Below, one piece after another: positions 55,849 to 64,000 of a stretch of DNA of 64,000 bases. The translations under genes were made by a program, and so were the position numbers. Position 1 is the stretch's first letter. Every line of letters starts with the position of its first letter. The stretch is from Chitinophaga sp. 180180018-3 (GTDB lineage Bacteria > Bacteroidota > Bacteroidia > Chitinophagales > Chitinophagaceae): NCBI RefSeq assembly GCF_037893185.1, contig NZ_CP140772.1, positions 3,720,001-3,784,000 of the forward strand, in the 5' to 3' direction. A model generated the notes under the pieces. It was not told the DNA's origin and searched no databases. It saw only the letters and a program-made list of their open reading frames with translations.

Positions 55849-56001
55849 TTAAAACATTGACACAGAATAACATGCACCAAATTTCATTACTTCTCCCTAA
55901 AACTTCTTACCTTAGAATCTGTTACCAGCCCCCTATTCTCTCTGTCTTTTCTACCGTTGTTATTGGCTTTATTTATTATTTAAAATTAGAAAACAATTTT
56001 T
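55849..56001. other. Spacer between the hsdR remnant and a lipoprotein gene
   Basis: AT-rich spacer within the 407-bp region between the helicase and the next gene. A -7-like taccttag lies at 55908-55915, about 90 bp before the lipoprotein start. On the minus strand an ATG at 55887 opens 12 codons in frame with the hsdR-like fragment before the TAA at 55849. No other feature is seen. Confidence 0.4.
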
Positions 56002-56583
56002 ATGAGAAAGATTCACCTTTTCGTAGCTATTGCTTTTTTAGAAGCCTGCACTTCCGGTCCCAACAAATCAACAACCGAAGCTGTAAAAACGTCTGATTCC
56101 ATTCCGCCTAAACAGGAAATGCTGATGTATCCCTACAAAGCAGCGTATTCTTCGGATTTTGAAATCGGTGATCCTAAAAACGCGCAAATAGTGCTCGAAC
56201 TGTACAAAAACTGGGACGCCAACACCATTGACAATACAAAGAGTTCTTTCGCAGAAACTGACACCATGTATTTTTCCGATGGCAATATGTTTGCCGGCAA
56301 CAGGGATAGTCTTTTCGTTGTTGCGAATAAGATGAGAGCACAGATGGGTACCGTTGTCGATTCTATCCATGCCTGGATACCGCTCAGAAGCAAGGATAGA
56401 CAAGAAAATTGGGTGGTAATATGGACCAGGGAGATTTCAACAGATGCCAAAGGAAAAACGACAGCAAAGGAACTACAGGAAACATGGCGGTTGGATAAAA
56501 ATGGGAAAGTCAACCTCCTGTATCAATACATGCAGCTTCCGCCTAAAATGATGCCGCCACCGCCGCCGTCAAAAAAGAAATAG
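56002..56583 (+). CDS. NTF2/SnoaL-like lipoprotein
   Basis: This 193-residue protein has a short lipoprotein signal ending at LEAC with cysteine about residue 16. After a linker, residues about 55-180 have an NTF2/SnoaL-like alternation of helix and strands (AQIVLELYKNWDANTID, AETDTMYFSDGNMFAGNRDSL, ENWVVIWTREIS). The C-terminus is a proline-rich tail of six prolines followed by lysines. No catalytic residues stand out, so a binding role is possible. It is on the + strand ahead of an esterase gene. Confidence 0.75.
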   Translation: MRKIHLFVAIAFLEACTSGPNKSTTEAVKTSDSIPPKQEMLMYPYKAAYSSDFEIGDPKNAQIVLELYKNWDANTIDNTKSSFAETDTMYFSDGNMFAGNRDSLFVVANKMRAQMGTVVDSIHAWIPLRSKDRQENWVVIWTREISTDAKGKTTAKELQETWRLDKNGKVNLLYQYMQLPPKMMPPPPPSKKK

Positions 56584-56704
56584 TATTTGTTTTTTTATAA
56601 GATTCTTTCAACGCTCGCCCAGGGGATGATGATTTCATCCTGTGATATTTTATTGTAACATTGTTAAGCATAAACTTATCAATATACTTTAACCCTTTAT
56701 TCGC

Positions 56705-57604
56705 ATGAATTACAACAGCTACTTAAAGCGTCATTTTAGAAATAGCATAGTATATGTATTTTTTATCCTGTTAATGCCCAAAAGCCTGGTTGCCCAAACC
56801 GACCCGGTATTTAAACCCATATCGGCAGATGTCATCAAACTTTCGTCTAAGGTGTTGGGTGAAGACCGTAAAGTTTATATTTATGTACCGCCTGCAGATA
56901 CCTTGCGGCCCGATAAGCGTTATCCGGTATTATACGTACTCGACGGGGATAATCATTTTAGCCTGGTTGCAGAATATTGCCGGTATCTTAGTCGCCGGGA
57001 CGTAAATGTTGTGCCCGAAATGATTATAGTCGGCATCCCAAATACAAACCGTACAAGGGATCTTACCCCAACCAATAGTATTACTGATTATGAAGGAAAG
57101 CCTGATACCAGTTCAAACCCCCGATATAAGTCAAGCGGTGGTGGCAATAATTTTTTGCAGTTCATTGGTACTGAACTGATCCCTTATATTGACGCGCATT
57201 ATAAAACACAGCCCTTTAAAATTTTTGCAGGACATTCATTCGGTGGTATCACCACGATCAATTGCCTGTTAACGCAGCCGGATATGTTTGAAGCTTATAT
57301 AGCGATAAGCCCATCCTTTTGGTGGGATAAACGCTATTTACTCAGACTCGCTGATGAAAAGCTAAAAAATGACCGGGTTGTAAACAAATTGATCTTTTAC
57401 AGTGATGCGAACGAAGGAATGTCAGATGGTAAATCTGCCTTCCATAACGATCTTGTAAAATTCGATTCTATTATAACCCAAAGAAAGATTGCGGGTTTAG
57501 ACCATAAGTATGTTTGCTATCCCGAAGACACGCATATGACAGAACCTATAAAAGCTTATTACGATGCTTTGCGGTTTGTTTTCAGGCGATGGGATCGGCA
57601 TTGA
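56705..57604 (+). CDS. Exported alpha/beta-hydrolase esterase
   Basis: This 299-residue protein starts with a weak signal peptide (VYVFFILLMPKSLVAQ, about 18-33) and then a putative-esterase (Fes/IroE-like) fold. The nucleophile is in GHSFGG, the acid is probably in the SDANEGMSDG region, and His is in EDTHMTEP. RKVYIYVPP and YPVLYVLDGDNHF are typical of the family. Substrates range from siderophore esters to acylated sugars. It precedes the LytS-type unit by 175 bp on the same strand. Confidence 0.9.
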   Translation: MNYNSYLKRHFRNSIVYVFFILLMPKSLVAQTDPVFKPISADVIKLSSKVLGEDRKVYIYVPPADTLRPDKRYPVLYVLDGDNHFSLVAEYCRYLSRRDVNVVPEMIIVGIPNTNRTRDLTPTNSITDYEGKPDTSSNPRYKSSGGGNNFLQFIGTELIPYIDAHYKTQPFKIFAGHSFGGITTINCLLTQPDMFEAYIAISPSFWWDKRYLLRLADEKLKNDRVVNKLIFYSDANEGMSDGKSAFHNDLVKFDSIITQRKIAGLDHKYVCYPEDTHMTEPIKAYYDALRFVFRRWDRH

Positions 57605-57779
57605 CAAAACTTTTACTGATAATAGCTTCAGACAAAGAAATACACTGTTAACCCCCTACATTCCCCCACCAAACCTGAATAGGAAAAACAGTTCCCCATT
57701 TTCGTATCTTTTTTTAACCGTTTAATATCATTTACAGATAGCCTTTCTTTTTTTAAAGTAACCTTGTAAAAAGAAGCGC

Positions 57780-59390
57780 ATGAAATATCAGGTTCCCATT
57801 CCAACCACGGACTTCCAGGAAAGCAGGTTAAAAATCAGATGGCGAAAGCACGAAATGATATGGGTCAGCCTGATTACTGTCATCGCAATCATCCGTTGTT
57901 GCTGGAACTGGGCCACCCTAACGCCTAAGCAACTGGAATCAGTTTACCTCATAGTTTATAACAGTAATAAAACGCCCTTTACTAATTACTATACAAATGT
58001 ATGGCTGCCTCAGATTGTCTCTATCCTTATATTTTATGTATCCTACATGATTATTAACAGGCTGATCATTCCTTCGGTGAAAAGTTTATTCCTAAAAGAG
58101 ATGACCGGTAAGATTATCAAGAAGATCTGCAGGTTGGCTGGAGTGCTTGTCCTGTTGGTTTTCCTGATCTTGTTCGGCACGAACTTATCTGCTTATTTGG
58201 CTAATCCTATTTTATTTGGTGGCGGCTTCCATCTTTCAACTTTATTTGGATACACAGCACATCCGCTAACTTATGCATTTGACGGGTTTTCGAGGACGAT
58301 AAGCCTGCTGATTTTCATTTTTCTCCTGGGATTTTTACGTGAAATCATTGTAAGTTATTTTGAAAAACCAATCCTGAGCAGGGCCTATTGGGTCTCATTC
58401 ATCAACCAATTTACAACCTTCGCCGCAATTTATTTTTCGATCCTTTATCTTTTTTCTGCACTGAATTTTGAAAAAGAACATTTCCTTTTTATAGCTTACT
58501 TTTTGGTTGTTCCTTCCACGTTTTTGGTATTTATGAGTAATATCTATTGGTTATTTCCCTGGAAGGGTGAGACGCCTGTTTTTTCATACAGGGTTCTGCT
58601 GCGTTTGTTTTTATCCACTTTTATATGCACGTTCCCTTTTATTGCATACAAAGATCCAAATCTTCCACAGGATCAATTTATTCTTTTTCTGCTTTGCTGG
58701 ATGGGCCAGTTGCTTGTTACAACTCCAGTCTCCTGGTTGGTTTACTGCCGACGGAAAGACAGCATATTGCGTTTGAAAAGCATGGAAAAGGAATTGATAG
58801 AGACCCAGGCAGATCTGCAATTGCTGCGATCACAAATCAACCCACATTTTTTGTTCAACACTTTAAATACGCTATACGGCATTGCCCTGCGGGAGAAATC
58901 CCCCGACACTGCAAAGGGCATACAAATGCTGGGAGACATGATGCGCTTTATGCTGCACGAGAACCCTGCCGATTTAATTCCGATGCTTAAGGAGGTTGAA
59001 TATTTGGAAAATTACATTGCCCTACAAAAACTGCGTATGCAAATATCTCCCGGTATCTCCATTGAGGTGATGATCGAAGAGCAGTATTGTAACCACCAGA
59101 TCGCTCCGATGCTTCTTATCCCCTTTGTGGAAAACGCTTTTAAGCATGGGATCAACCCTGAAGCATCGTCATGGATCAAAATATCGCTTGACTGCAATGA
59201 AACTGATATTCGCTTCGAGGTTCGGAACAGCCTGCATCCAAAAACAAATAATGATCCTGAAAAAAACCGTTCCGGAATTGGTGTAAAGAATGTTTTAGAA
59301 AGATTGAATATCATCTATCCCAATCGGCATCAGGTCAATATTTGCGATGACGGCCGGGAATTCCTGGTTCGTCTGGTCATTCAACCCTGA
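57780..59390 (+). CDS. LytS-type sensor histidine kinase
   Basis: This 536-residue kinase has about eight membrane segments (roughly between 27 and 325), then a His_kinase domain with phospho-accepting His356 in QINPHFLFNTLNTLYG, and an ATPase domain with LLIPFVENAFKHG and GIGVKNVLERL motifs. It belongs to the LytS/YpdA group which signals to LytTR regulators. No extracellular domain other than loops is present, so the signal may be membrane-linked. The next genes are a serine hydrolase (25 bp gap) and a LytTR regulator. Confidence 0.94.
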   Translation: MKYQVPIPTTDFQESRLKIRWRKHEMIWVSLITVIAIIRCCWNWATLTPKQLESVYLIVYNSNKTPFTNYYTNVWLPQIVSILIFYVSYMIINRLIIPSVKSLFLKEMTGKIIKKICRLAGVLVLLVFLILFGTNLSAYLANPILFGGGFHLSTLFGYTAHPLTYAFDGFSRTISLLIFIFLLGFLREIIVSYFEKPILSRAYWVSFINQFTTFAAIYFSILYLFSALNFEKEHFLFIAYFLVVPSTFLVFMSNIYWLFPWKGETPVFSYRVLLRLFLSTFICTFPFIAYKDPNLPQDQFILFLLCWMGQLLVTTPVSWLVYCRRKDSILRLKSMEKELIETQADLQLLRSQINPHFLFNTLNTLYGIALREKSPDTAKGIQMLGDMMRFMLHENPADLIPMLKEVEYLENYIALQKLRMQISPGISIEVMIEEQYCNHQIAPMLLIPFVENAFKHGINPEASSWIKISLDCNETDIRFEVRNSLHPKTNNDPEKNRSGIGVKNVLERLNIIYPNRHQVNICDDGREFLVRLVIQP

Positions 59391-59415
59391 TCGAAAAATT
59401 AAAATAATAAAATGT

Positions 59416-60750
59416 ATGAAAAAAATACTTTCAGTTTTGCTAATGACTGTTACAATACAGACTGTTTATTCGCAAAAAACAACAACGGAAAAGATGGATG
59501 AATTATTAAGAGCCAGCACCAATGCGTACCGATTTAATGGATCGGCACTCGTGTCTAAACAAGGAAAAATTCTTTTAGAGAAAGGATACGGGTGGAAAAA
59601 TATCCAGGACAGTTTATTGAATGACAATGCTACAATCTACCAGATAGCTTCAGTTACCAAACAATTTACTTCCGCCATCATATTCAAGATGATCGATCTG
59701 AAAAAGATTTCTCTGAATGATAGGATCAGCAGGTTTTACCCGGATTTCCTCAAGGGAGACAGCATCAGTATAGAAAATCTATTAACGCATACTTCCGGAA
59801 TAAATGATCAACTATGTGGAAGTCCCACTGCGCCTCTTCAAGGCGAGCGGGCATTATTGGATTCCATTCAGAAGAGTAGCCTTGCATTTTCACCGGGAAC
59901 ACAGTTTATGTACAGCAATAAAGGTTATCAGCTCCTTGGTTATATCATTCAGCGCGTTTCGGGGATGACATACTACGAAACGGTAAGAAAATACATTTTC
60001 ACTCCTTTAAACATGACAAGCAGTGGCTTTGATTTTGTACATCTGGCAAATAACAATAAGGCAACCGGGTATTACTATTTGTCGGATACAGCCAAACATC
60101 CCGCATCAATCATTGATTCTTCTGCCTCTTTCTCAGCGGGATCGATTTATTCGACGGCGGGAGATCTGTACAAATGGTTAGACGGTATTGGCACATACAA
60201 GATTATCACAAAAACATCCCTGGAGAAGGCTTGCACGCCCTTTGTCAATCCTCATTACGGATATGGGTGGACGATAGATACATTGTTTAACAAACGTGTG
60301 ATTTCTCACGGAGGAGATATATGGGGATTTAATTCCCTCGTAGCCAGTATTCCTGAAGATGACATCCATATAGTATTGCTTGAAAATGCGGAAGATATTG
60401 ACGATACACATCACATCTTAAAAAAAATAGTCGCAATTTTATATAACCAGCCTTATCATTTGCCTGCAAAAAACGAAGTTAGATTAAGTCGGGAAATACT
60501 GAACAAATACATTGGCTCCTATGAAATGCAACCAGGTATGGCCATAAAGGTAGAATTGGAGAACGGGCATCTTACGGCAACAGGCGGCAGAAAGCAAGAA
60601 TTGTATTCCTTAAAAGAAAATGTTTTTAATTTGGATGACGGATACAATCAAACGGAAATACAATTCGGAGTTGATGAGAGCGGGATAATAAGTGATTTGT
60701 CGTTTTACAAGAACGGGAAGAAAATTATTTGCAAGAAAATCCGACAATGA
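59416..60750 (+). CDS. Class C beta-lactamase-type serine hydrolase
   Basis: The ATG at 59416 gives 444 residues with a signal peptide (to about residue 19, TVYS). The catalytic SxxK is Ser79-Lys82 in ASVTKQ, the second motif is Tyr166-Ser-Asn in MYSNKG, and the third-motif position reads HGGDIWGF. A C-terminal lipocalin-like domain covers about 345-444. Members include D-aminopeptidases, esterases and PBP4*-type enzymes. It lies between the kinase and regulator genes with gaps of 25 and 26 bp, so it is part of that signalling unit. Confidence 0.93.
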   Translation: MKKILSVLLMTVTIQTVYSQKTTTEKMDELLRASTNAYRFNGSALVSKQGKILLEKGYGWKNIQDSLLNDNATIYQIASVTKQFTSAIIFKMIDLKKISLNDRISRFYPDFLKGDSISIENLLTHTSGINDQLCGSPTAPLQGERALLDSIQKSSLAFSPGTQFMYSNKGYQLLGYIIQRVSGMTYYETVRKYIFTPLNMTSSGFDFVHLANNNKATGYYYLSDTAKHPASIIDSSASFSAGSIYSTAGDLYKWLDGIGTYKIITKTSLEKACTPFVNPHYGYGWTIDTLFNKRVISHGGDIWGFNSLVASIPEDDIHIVLLENAEDIDDTHHILKKIVAILYNQPYHLPAKNEVRLSREILNKYIGSYEMQPGMAIKVELENGHLTATGGRKQELYSLKENVFNLDDGYNQTEIQFGVDESGIISDLSFYKNGKKIICKKIRQ

Positions 60751-60776
60751 ATCTTCTAATAAAATACTAATAAATA

Positions 60777-61472
60777 ATGCTCAAAGCTATTGCCATCGAC
60801 GACGAACCAATTGCCCTGGAGGTGATTGAAAACATGGCAGGTAATGTTGGTTTTCTAGACCTGACAGCTGTTTTTTTGAATCCTGTTAAGGCCGTTGATT
60901 TCCTGACAAAGAATAATGTTGATCTGATATTCCTGGATATCAAAATGCCCAATATCTCCGGCATTGAGTTGATAAGATCTCTTTCAACACCTCCAATGGT
61001 TATATTTACAACAGCCTATAGTGAGCATGCTGTCCAGAGTTTCGAACTGAATGCGATTGACTACTTATTGAAACCTTTTTCCCTGTCCCGGTTTCTACAA
61101 GCTTGCAATAAAGCATTTGAACAAAATATATTCAGGAAAAGTAATTTTTTATCCGCTCCTTCCGTTAGCTCTGTTTTTATAAAAAGTGGCTATGAACAGA
61201 TTCGCGTGGTACTGGGAGAGATATTATATGCAGAAAGTAACGGCATTTATATTAATTTTATTTTAGAGCAGGGAAAGGTCATTTCCCGTATGACTATGGC
61301 CGAAGTAGTAGCACTCTTACCAGCTTCAGATTTTGCCCGGATACATCGGTCCTATATTGTCGCCATCAGAAAAGTTACCCGTATTGACAGAAACAATGTA
61401 TGGATACAGCAGGTAGAACTTCCCATAGGATCAAACTATGTGGCGGCCATTGAAAAAATCATAACGGGATAA
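60777..61472 (+). CDS. LytTR-family response regulator
   Basis: This 231-residue regulator has a receiver domain (about 1-118) with acidic pair Asp9/Asp10, phospho-acceptor Asp54 in FLDIKMP, and Lys near 101 in LLKPFS. The LytTR DNA-binding domain spans about 130-228 (FIKSGYEQIRVVLGEILYAES, RIHRSYIVAI). It is the likely partner of the LytS-type kinase two genes upstream. Targets are unknown; possible candidates are this unit itself and the downstream genes. Confidence 0.95.
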   Translation: MLKAIAIDDEPIALEVIENMAGNVGFLDLTAVFLNPVKAVDFLTKNNVDLIFLDIKMPNISGIELIRSLSTPPMVIFTTAYSEHAVQSFELNAIDYLLKPFSLSRFLQACNKAFEQNIFRKSNFLSAPSVSSVFIKSGYEQIRVVLGEILYAESNGIYINFILEQGKVISRMTMAEVVALLPASDFARIHRSYIVAIRKVTRIDRNNVWIQQVELPIGSNYVAAIEKIITG

Positions 61473-61787
61473 TCTGTTGTGGTTTCAGGCCCCTTGTTGG
61501 TGCCCGAACTCATTATGAGTTCTATATGGCGCATCCAGCATGCATAGTGATACTGCTACCAAAGGCATGTTCATTTGAGATTGGGAACCAACAATGGTTA
61601 AGCGACCCCAATACTCCAGAGTGGTTGCATAACAATACCAATAAGCAAAAATTATTTCAGCATTATGATAGCTATTAATCAAAATAGCAGACAAAATTTA
61701 TCATCATTTGTAATTACAAGAATAAATTTAAACATTGTATGCATTTCAAAATAATTTAAGTACTTTTTAGCCTAAATTTAACCAGTC
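61473..61787. other. Intergenic region before the EthD-like gene
   Basis: About 315 bp, increasingly AT-rich toward the EthD-like gene, whose promoter should lie in the right part. A 69-codon frame on the minus strand (61485-61694) has no recognised similarity. Nothing else is identified. Confidence 0.5.
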
Positions 61788-62222
61788 ATGAAGTTCACAC
61801 TTATCCTGTCATTTTTGTGCTTAACCGTATGTATTGTTGCATTTAGTCAAGAAAAGCGATCTGGAAAATCCGCAAAACACAACATTGCTGTTACTGAAAA
61901 AGGCTTAATTAAGATATCCGTCATGTATCCTTATGCCGAAGGAAAAACTTTCAATATGGAATACTATGAAACTAAGCACATGCCTATGGTCGCGGGTTAT
62001 TTAGGGTCAAATTTGGTTAAATATACGATTGAGAAAGGGCTTTCCAGTGGTGGTAGTGATCCTAACCAACCTTTACCTTTTATGGCTATTGGTACATTTT
62101 ATGTAAAAAGCTTAAGTGAATATAAAGCTGCCGTTACTCCAAATAGCAATGCGATTCGAGCAGATTTTGTAAACTATACCAATGTCATTCCTATAATTCT
62201 GGTAAGTGAAGTCATAAGATAG
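61788..62222 (+). CDS. EthD-family protein with signal peptide
   Basis: This 144-residue protein starts with a signal-like segment (FTLILSFLCLTVCIVAFSQ, about 3-21) and continues with an EthD dabb fold: IKISVMYPYAEGKTFNMEYYETKHMPMVAGYLG, then VKYTIEKGL and the C-terminal NYTNVIPIILVSEV pattern. The best-known member, EthD, is an accessory of ether-degrading P450 systems; most homologues are cytosolic. Presence of an export signal is unusual. No P450 gene is near. Confidence 0.85.
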   Translation: MKFTLILSFLCLTVCIVAFSQEKRSGKSAKHNIAVTEKGLIKISVMYPYAEGKTFNMEYYETKHMPMVAGYLGSNLVKYTIEKGLSSGGSDPNQPLPFMAIGTFYVKSLSEYKAAVTPNSNAIRADFVNYTNVIPIILVSEVIR

Positions 62223-62405
62223 TTTACCATTCTACTTTTCGAAATCTTCTAATACCCGTGTAAGCAGTACTGAACAATTCCCTCTTCCGGGGTACCTTCC
62301 GTTGAATATACGCTAACGCCCTGGCCAGACACATTTAATAATTGCTAAAGAAATCACGGAAGCTGATCCCCCGGTTGTCATAACTTTAAGAAAAATGTAG
62401 GTAAC

Positions 62406-63191
62406 ATGGCAACGCAAACAGGCCCATTCTTCTTTACCGGCAAGTTGGATAACGTGATTGGCTACGAACGCAATGGAGTTCACTTCCTGCGTAGTATGCC
62501 TGCCCGGGTAAAACAAACAACGGCCACCCGGCAGGCTGCCCGCAATTTTGGTATTGCCAGTCGTAAAGGTAGCCTCATACGTAAAGCATTCGCCCCTCAC
62601 CTGAATCTTCGTTGCGACGGCGCTTTCGTAAACCGGCTGAACAAAGTGTTGATACAATCCGGCGTACAGGGCATAAAAGGATACCGGTTCAACCGGCATA
62701 CTGGCCTGGAAAAATTCTTCTCTCACTCGCCCATATTCACATCCGATGGCATCCTGCGGATTCCTGCACAGGAATTATCACGATTGTCCGGATTCACCCA
62801 TTTTGAGATAAAAGCCATCGCTGTGCGGGCTCATTTTGCCCACCGGCGGACTACCCCCGCAGTCTCCATCACAAAGAGGATTGACCTCAGTAAACCGTTC
62901 GAAGGCATGGAACTGAACATGACCGTTCCGGGAAAAGGAACAGGGATCGTCGTATTACAGGTACGGGCTTTCCAGGGGAGCCTGGTTATGGACAACAACA
63001 AATACATGGCTGCAGAGGTGATTGCTGTAACTATAGCAGCATCTCCAATCCCACAAACCGGTAAAAAACACAGCAAGCCACTATCGAAACGGTGGCCATT
63101 GTACCACGACCTGCTGCTACTTAAGGGTCCTGCAATTGACCACTCTTCATTAGCCTTACAACAGGAACGAACAGCTATAACTTTCTCCTGA
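62406..63191 (+). CDS. Uncharacterised 261-residue protein
   Basis: I do not recognise a named family. The N-terminus (GPFFFTGKLDNVIGYERNGVHFLRSMP) and the following RQAARNFGIASRKGSLIRKAF region resemble in layout a recurrent Bacteroidota protein type that begins KGxxKxxGxIGDxTFYK and has a basic, arginine-rich core. There is no signal peptide or membrane segment. The centre is rich in basic residues, the C-terminal half is beta-like. It stands alone, 184 bp after the EthD-like gene. Confidence 0.7.
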   Translation: MATQTGPFFFTGKLDNVIGYERNGVHFLRSMPARVKQTTATRQAARNFGIASRKGSLIRKAFAPHLNLRCDGAFVNRLNKVLIQSGVQGIKGYRFNRHTGLEKFFSHSPIFTSDGILRIPAQELSRLSGFTHFEIKAIAVRAHFAHRRTTPAVSITKRIDLSKPFEGMELNMTVPGKGTGIVVLQVRAFQGSLVMDNNKYMAAEVIAVTIAASPIPQTGKKHSKPLSKRWPLYHDLLLLKGPAIDHSSLALQQERTAITFS

Positions 63192-63611
63192 CCGGATATT
63201 GTTATCAGCTGCTCTTATATTGCTTCCAGTATTTCCTGGGAAATGGTTCATGGATACCTATGTCCGGATGTATGAATACCGGCCTTTTTTTCAGGTATAT
63301 GCCTGATTGTTGTTTAAAAAAATACCCGATACCTCACTGCATTCCTGCCCTGCACTGTTATACCCCAGGTAAAACTATCATCCACTATATCATCCATCCA
63401 TCTTCAGATCAACTCCACCTTACCTGCATCATTCTCCCATTAATCTCCCGCTTTCTCCCATCACGTCCTTATACTGCTGCACCGGCTTGTCCAATCTTGC
63501 AGCTATTTTGGGTGTATTCAGCAAGAGAAGAAATTATTACCGATATTGCCAAAGCAACCAGGAACTATTAGGCAACAGTATAACCTTCCTTTGCATAAAA
63601 ACAGCACCTCT
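63192..63611. other. Intergenic region before the last gene
   Basis: About 420 bp. No convincing gene, repeat or hairpin is seen. A 103-codon + strand frame at 63260-63571 has unusual Cys/Pro/Tyr content and no similarity I can name. The promoter of the following gene probably lies near 63580-63600. Confidence 0.5.
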
Positions 63612-64000
63612 ATGAATCCTATTTCCAGCTTTTTTGCTGATAAGCCTGTTTCAAAATTTATCATTTTATTCTTTCTGACTGGCGTGCTTTCTTTTAGCTC
63701 CAGTGCCCAATCTATCCGGGATTCACTTACGCAGTTAATAAGTGATCAATATAACCAGTCAGCATTTCCCGGCTTTAGTGTAGCCATAGTAAACAAGGAT
63801 AGCATTTTGTATGAACACGCCTTTGGGTATGCAGATCTTGAAAAGAAGATTCCGTATAGCACCTCCACTCTGCAACCTATAGCTTCCGTCAGTAAATTAT
63901 TCATAGGTATGGCAGTGATGAAGGCAATAGAACAAGGATTGTTTACGCCTGGCACGAATATCAATGATATTTTACCATTCAGGGTATTATCTCCCTATAC
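63612..64000 (+). CDS. Serine hydrolase (beta-lactamase family), 5' part
   Basis: The gene starts at ATG 63612 and runs out of the window; 129 codons are visible. A signal peptide ends near SSSAQS (about residue 33). The catalytic SxxK is Ser92-Lys95 in ASVSKLF, preceded by FSVAIVNKDSILYEHAFGYAD, typical of class C beta-lactamase-type hydrolases. It is the second such enzyme in this part of the window, distinct from the one in the LytS unit. Confidence 0.88.
   Translation, partial: MNPISSFFADKPVSKFIILFFLTGVLSFSSSAQSIRDSLTQLISDQYNQSAFPGFSVAIVNKDSILYEHAFGYADLEKKIPYSTSTLQPIASVSKLFIGMAVMKAIEQGLFTPGTNINDILPFRVLSPY

Noticed and set aside
55657..55860. 67-codon + strand frame
   Set aside because: It is the complement of the HsdR-like fragment in the same codon register; the minus strand gives the recognisable sequence.
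61485..61694. 69-codon minus-strand frame before the EthD-like gene
   Set aside because: No family, no start context; kept only as part of the intergenic note.
63260..63571. 103-codon + strand frame before the last gene
   Set aside because: Composition rich in Cys, Pro, Tyr and Ile with no similarity; probably chance.
1..64000. CRISPR array, tRNA, rRNA, insertion sequence or prophage
   Set aside because: No regular spaced repeats, no clover-leaf or rRNA sequence noticed by eye, and no transposase, integrase or structural phage gene; a covariance-model scan would be needed to exclude small RNAs.

Overview
The window looks like a chromosomal segment of a Bacteroidota bacterium, most probably a Chitinophaga or close relative in the Chitinophagaceae. 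The signs are two complete ECF sigma / FecR / SusC (with STN domain) / SusD loci, many secreted glycosidases, TlpA-type thioredoxins, LytS/LytTR signalling, and the near absence of Shine-Dalgarno sequences. No rRNA, tRNA, CRISPR array, insertion sequence or phage was recognised. The genus call is inference from gene content, not from a marker gene.

Region 1 (1-21.7 kb) is transcribed entirely leftward. Reading in transcription order it holds a GH51-like arabinofuranosidase and a GH127 beta-L-arabinofuranosidase 2 bp apart; a structured leader, a 65-residue membrane protein and an MgtA-type Mg2+ ATPase; an OprB-like porin; a GH2 beta-galactosidase-like enzyme; ECF sigma, FecR, SusC and SusD; and a cytoplasmic hybrid histidine kinase. 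The glycosidases with the SusCD pair suggest use of an arabinose/galactose-rich plant glycan (arabinan or arabinogalactan), with an AraC regulator divergent from GH51.

Region 2 (21.9-33 kb) is mixed: an AraC regulator, a divergent HxlR / metallo-beta-lactamase-fold pair sharing a palindrome, a very large secreted propeller-phosphoesterase fusion, a DUF6326-like membrane protein, a YciF-type ferritin-like protein, an iron-permease-like protein, a small lipoprotein, a DUF6714-like protein, and an FAD oxidoreductase followed by a T4 Rnl2-type RNA ligase.

Region 3 (33-49.2 kb) has two copies of one module: an oxidoreductase followed by an AraC regulator. The two modules (ALDH at 33.9-35.3 kb, aldo/keto reductase at 48.1-49.1 kb) carry paralogous regulators and share a 14-bp motif 62-65 bp before the oxidoreductase start. 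Between them lies a seven-gene leftward unit: ECF sigma, FecR, SusC, SusD, two thioredoxin-like proteins and an S41 protease, ended by a strong hairpin. It has no glycosidase and looks more like peptide or protein handling than glycan use.

Region 4 (49.2-64 kb) holds a DUF2007-like membrane protein behind a long hairpin, an FtsX/MacB-type permease, and a 1017-residue superfamily 1 helicase. Directly upstream of the helicase is an 80-codon remnant resembling the C-terminus of a type I restriction HsdR, a hint of an eroded defence locus. A rightward series follows: NTF2-like lipoprotein, esterase, a LytS kinase / class C serine hydrolase / LytTR regulator unit, an exported EthD-like protein, a 261-residue protein of unknown function, and a second serine hydrolase cut by the window end.
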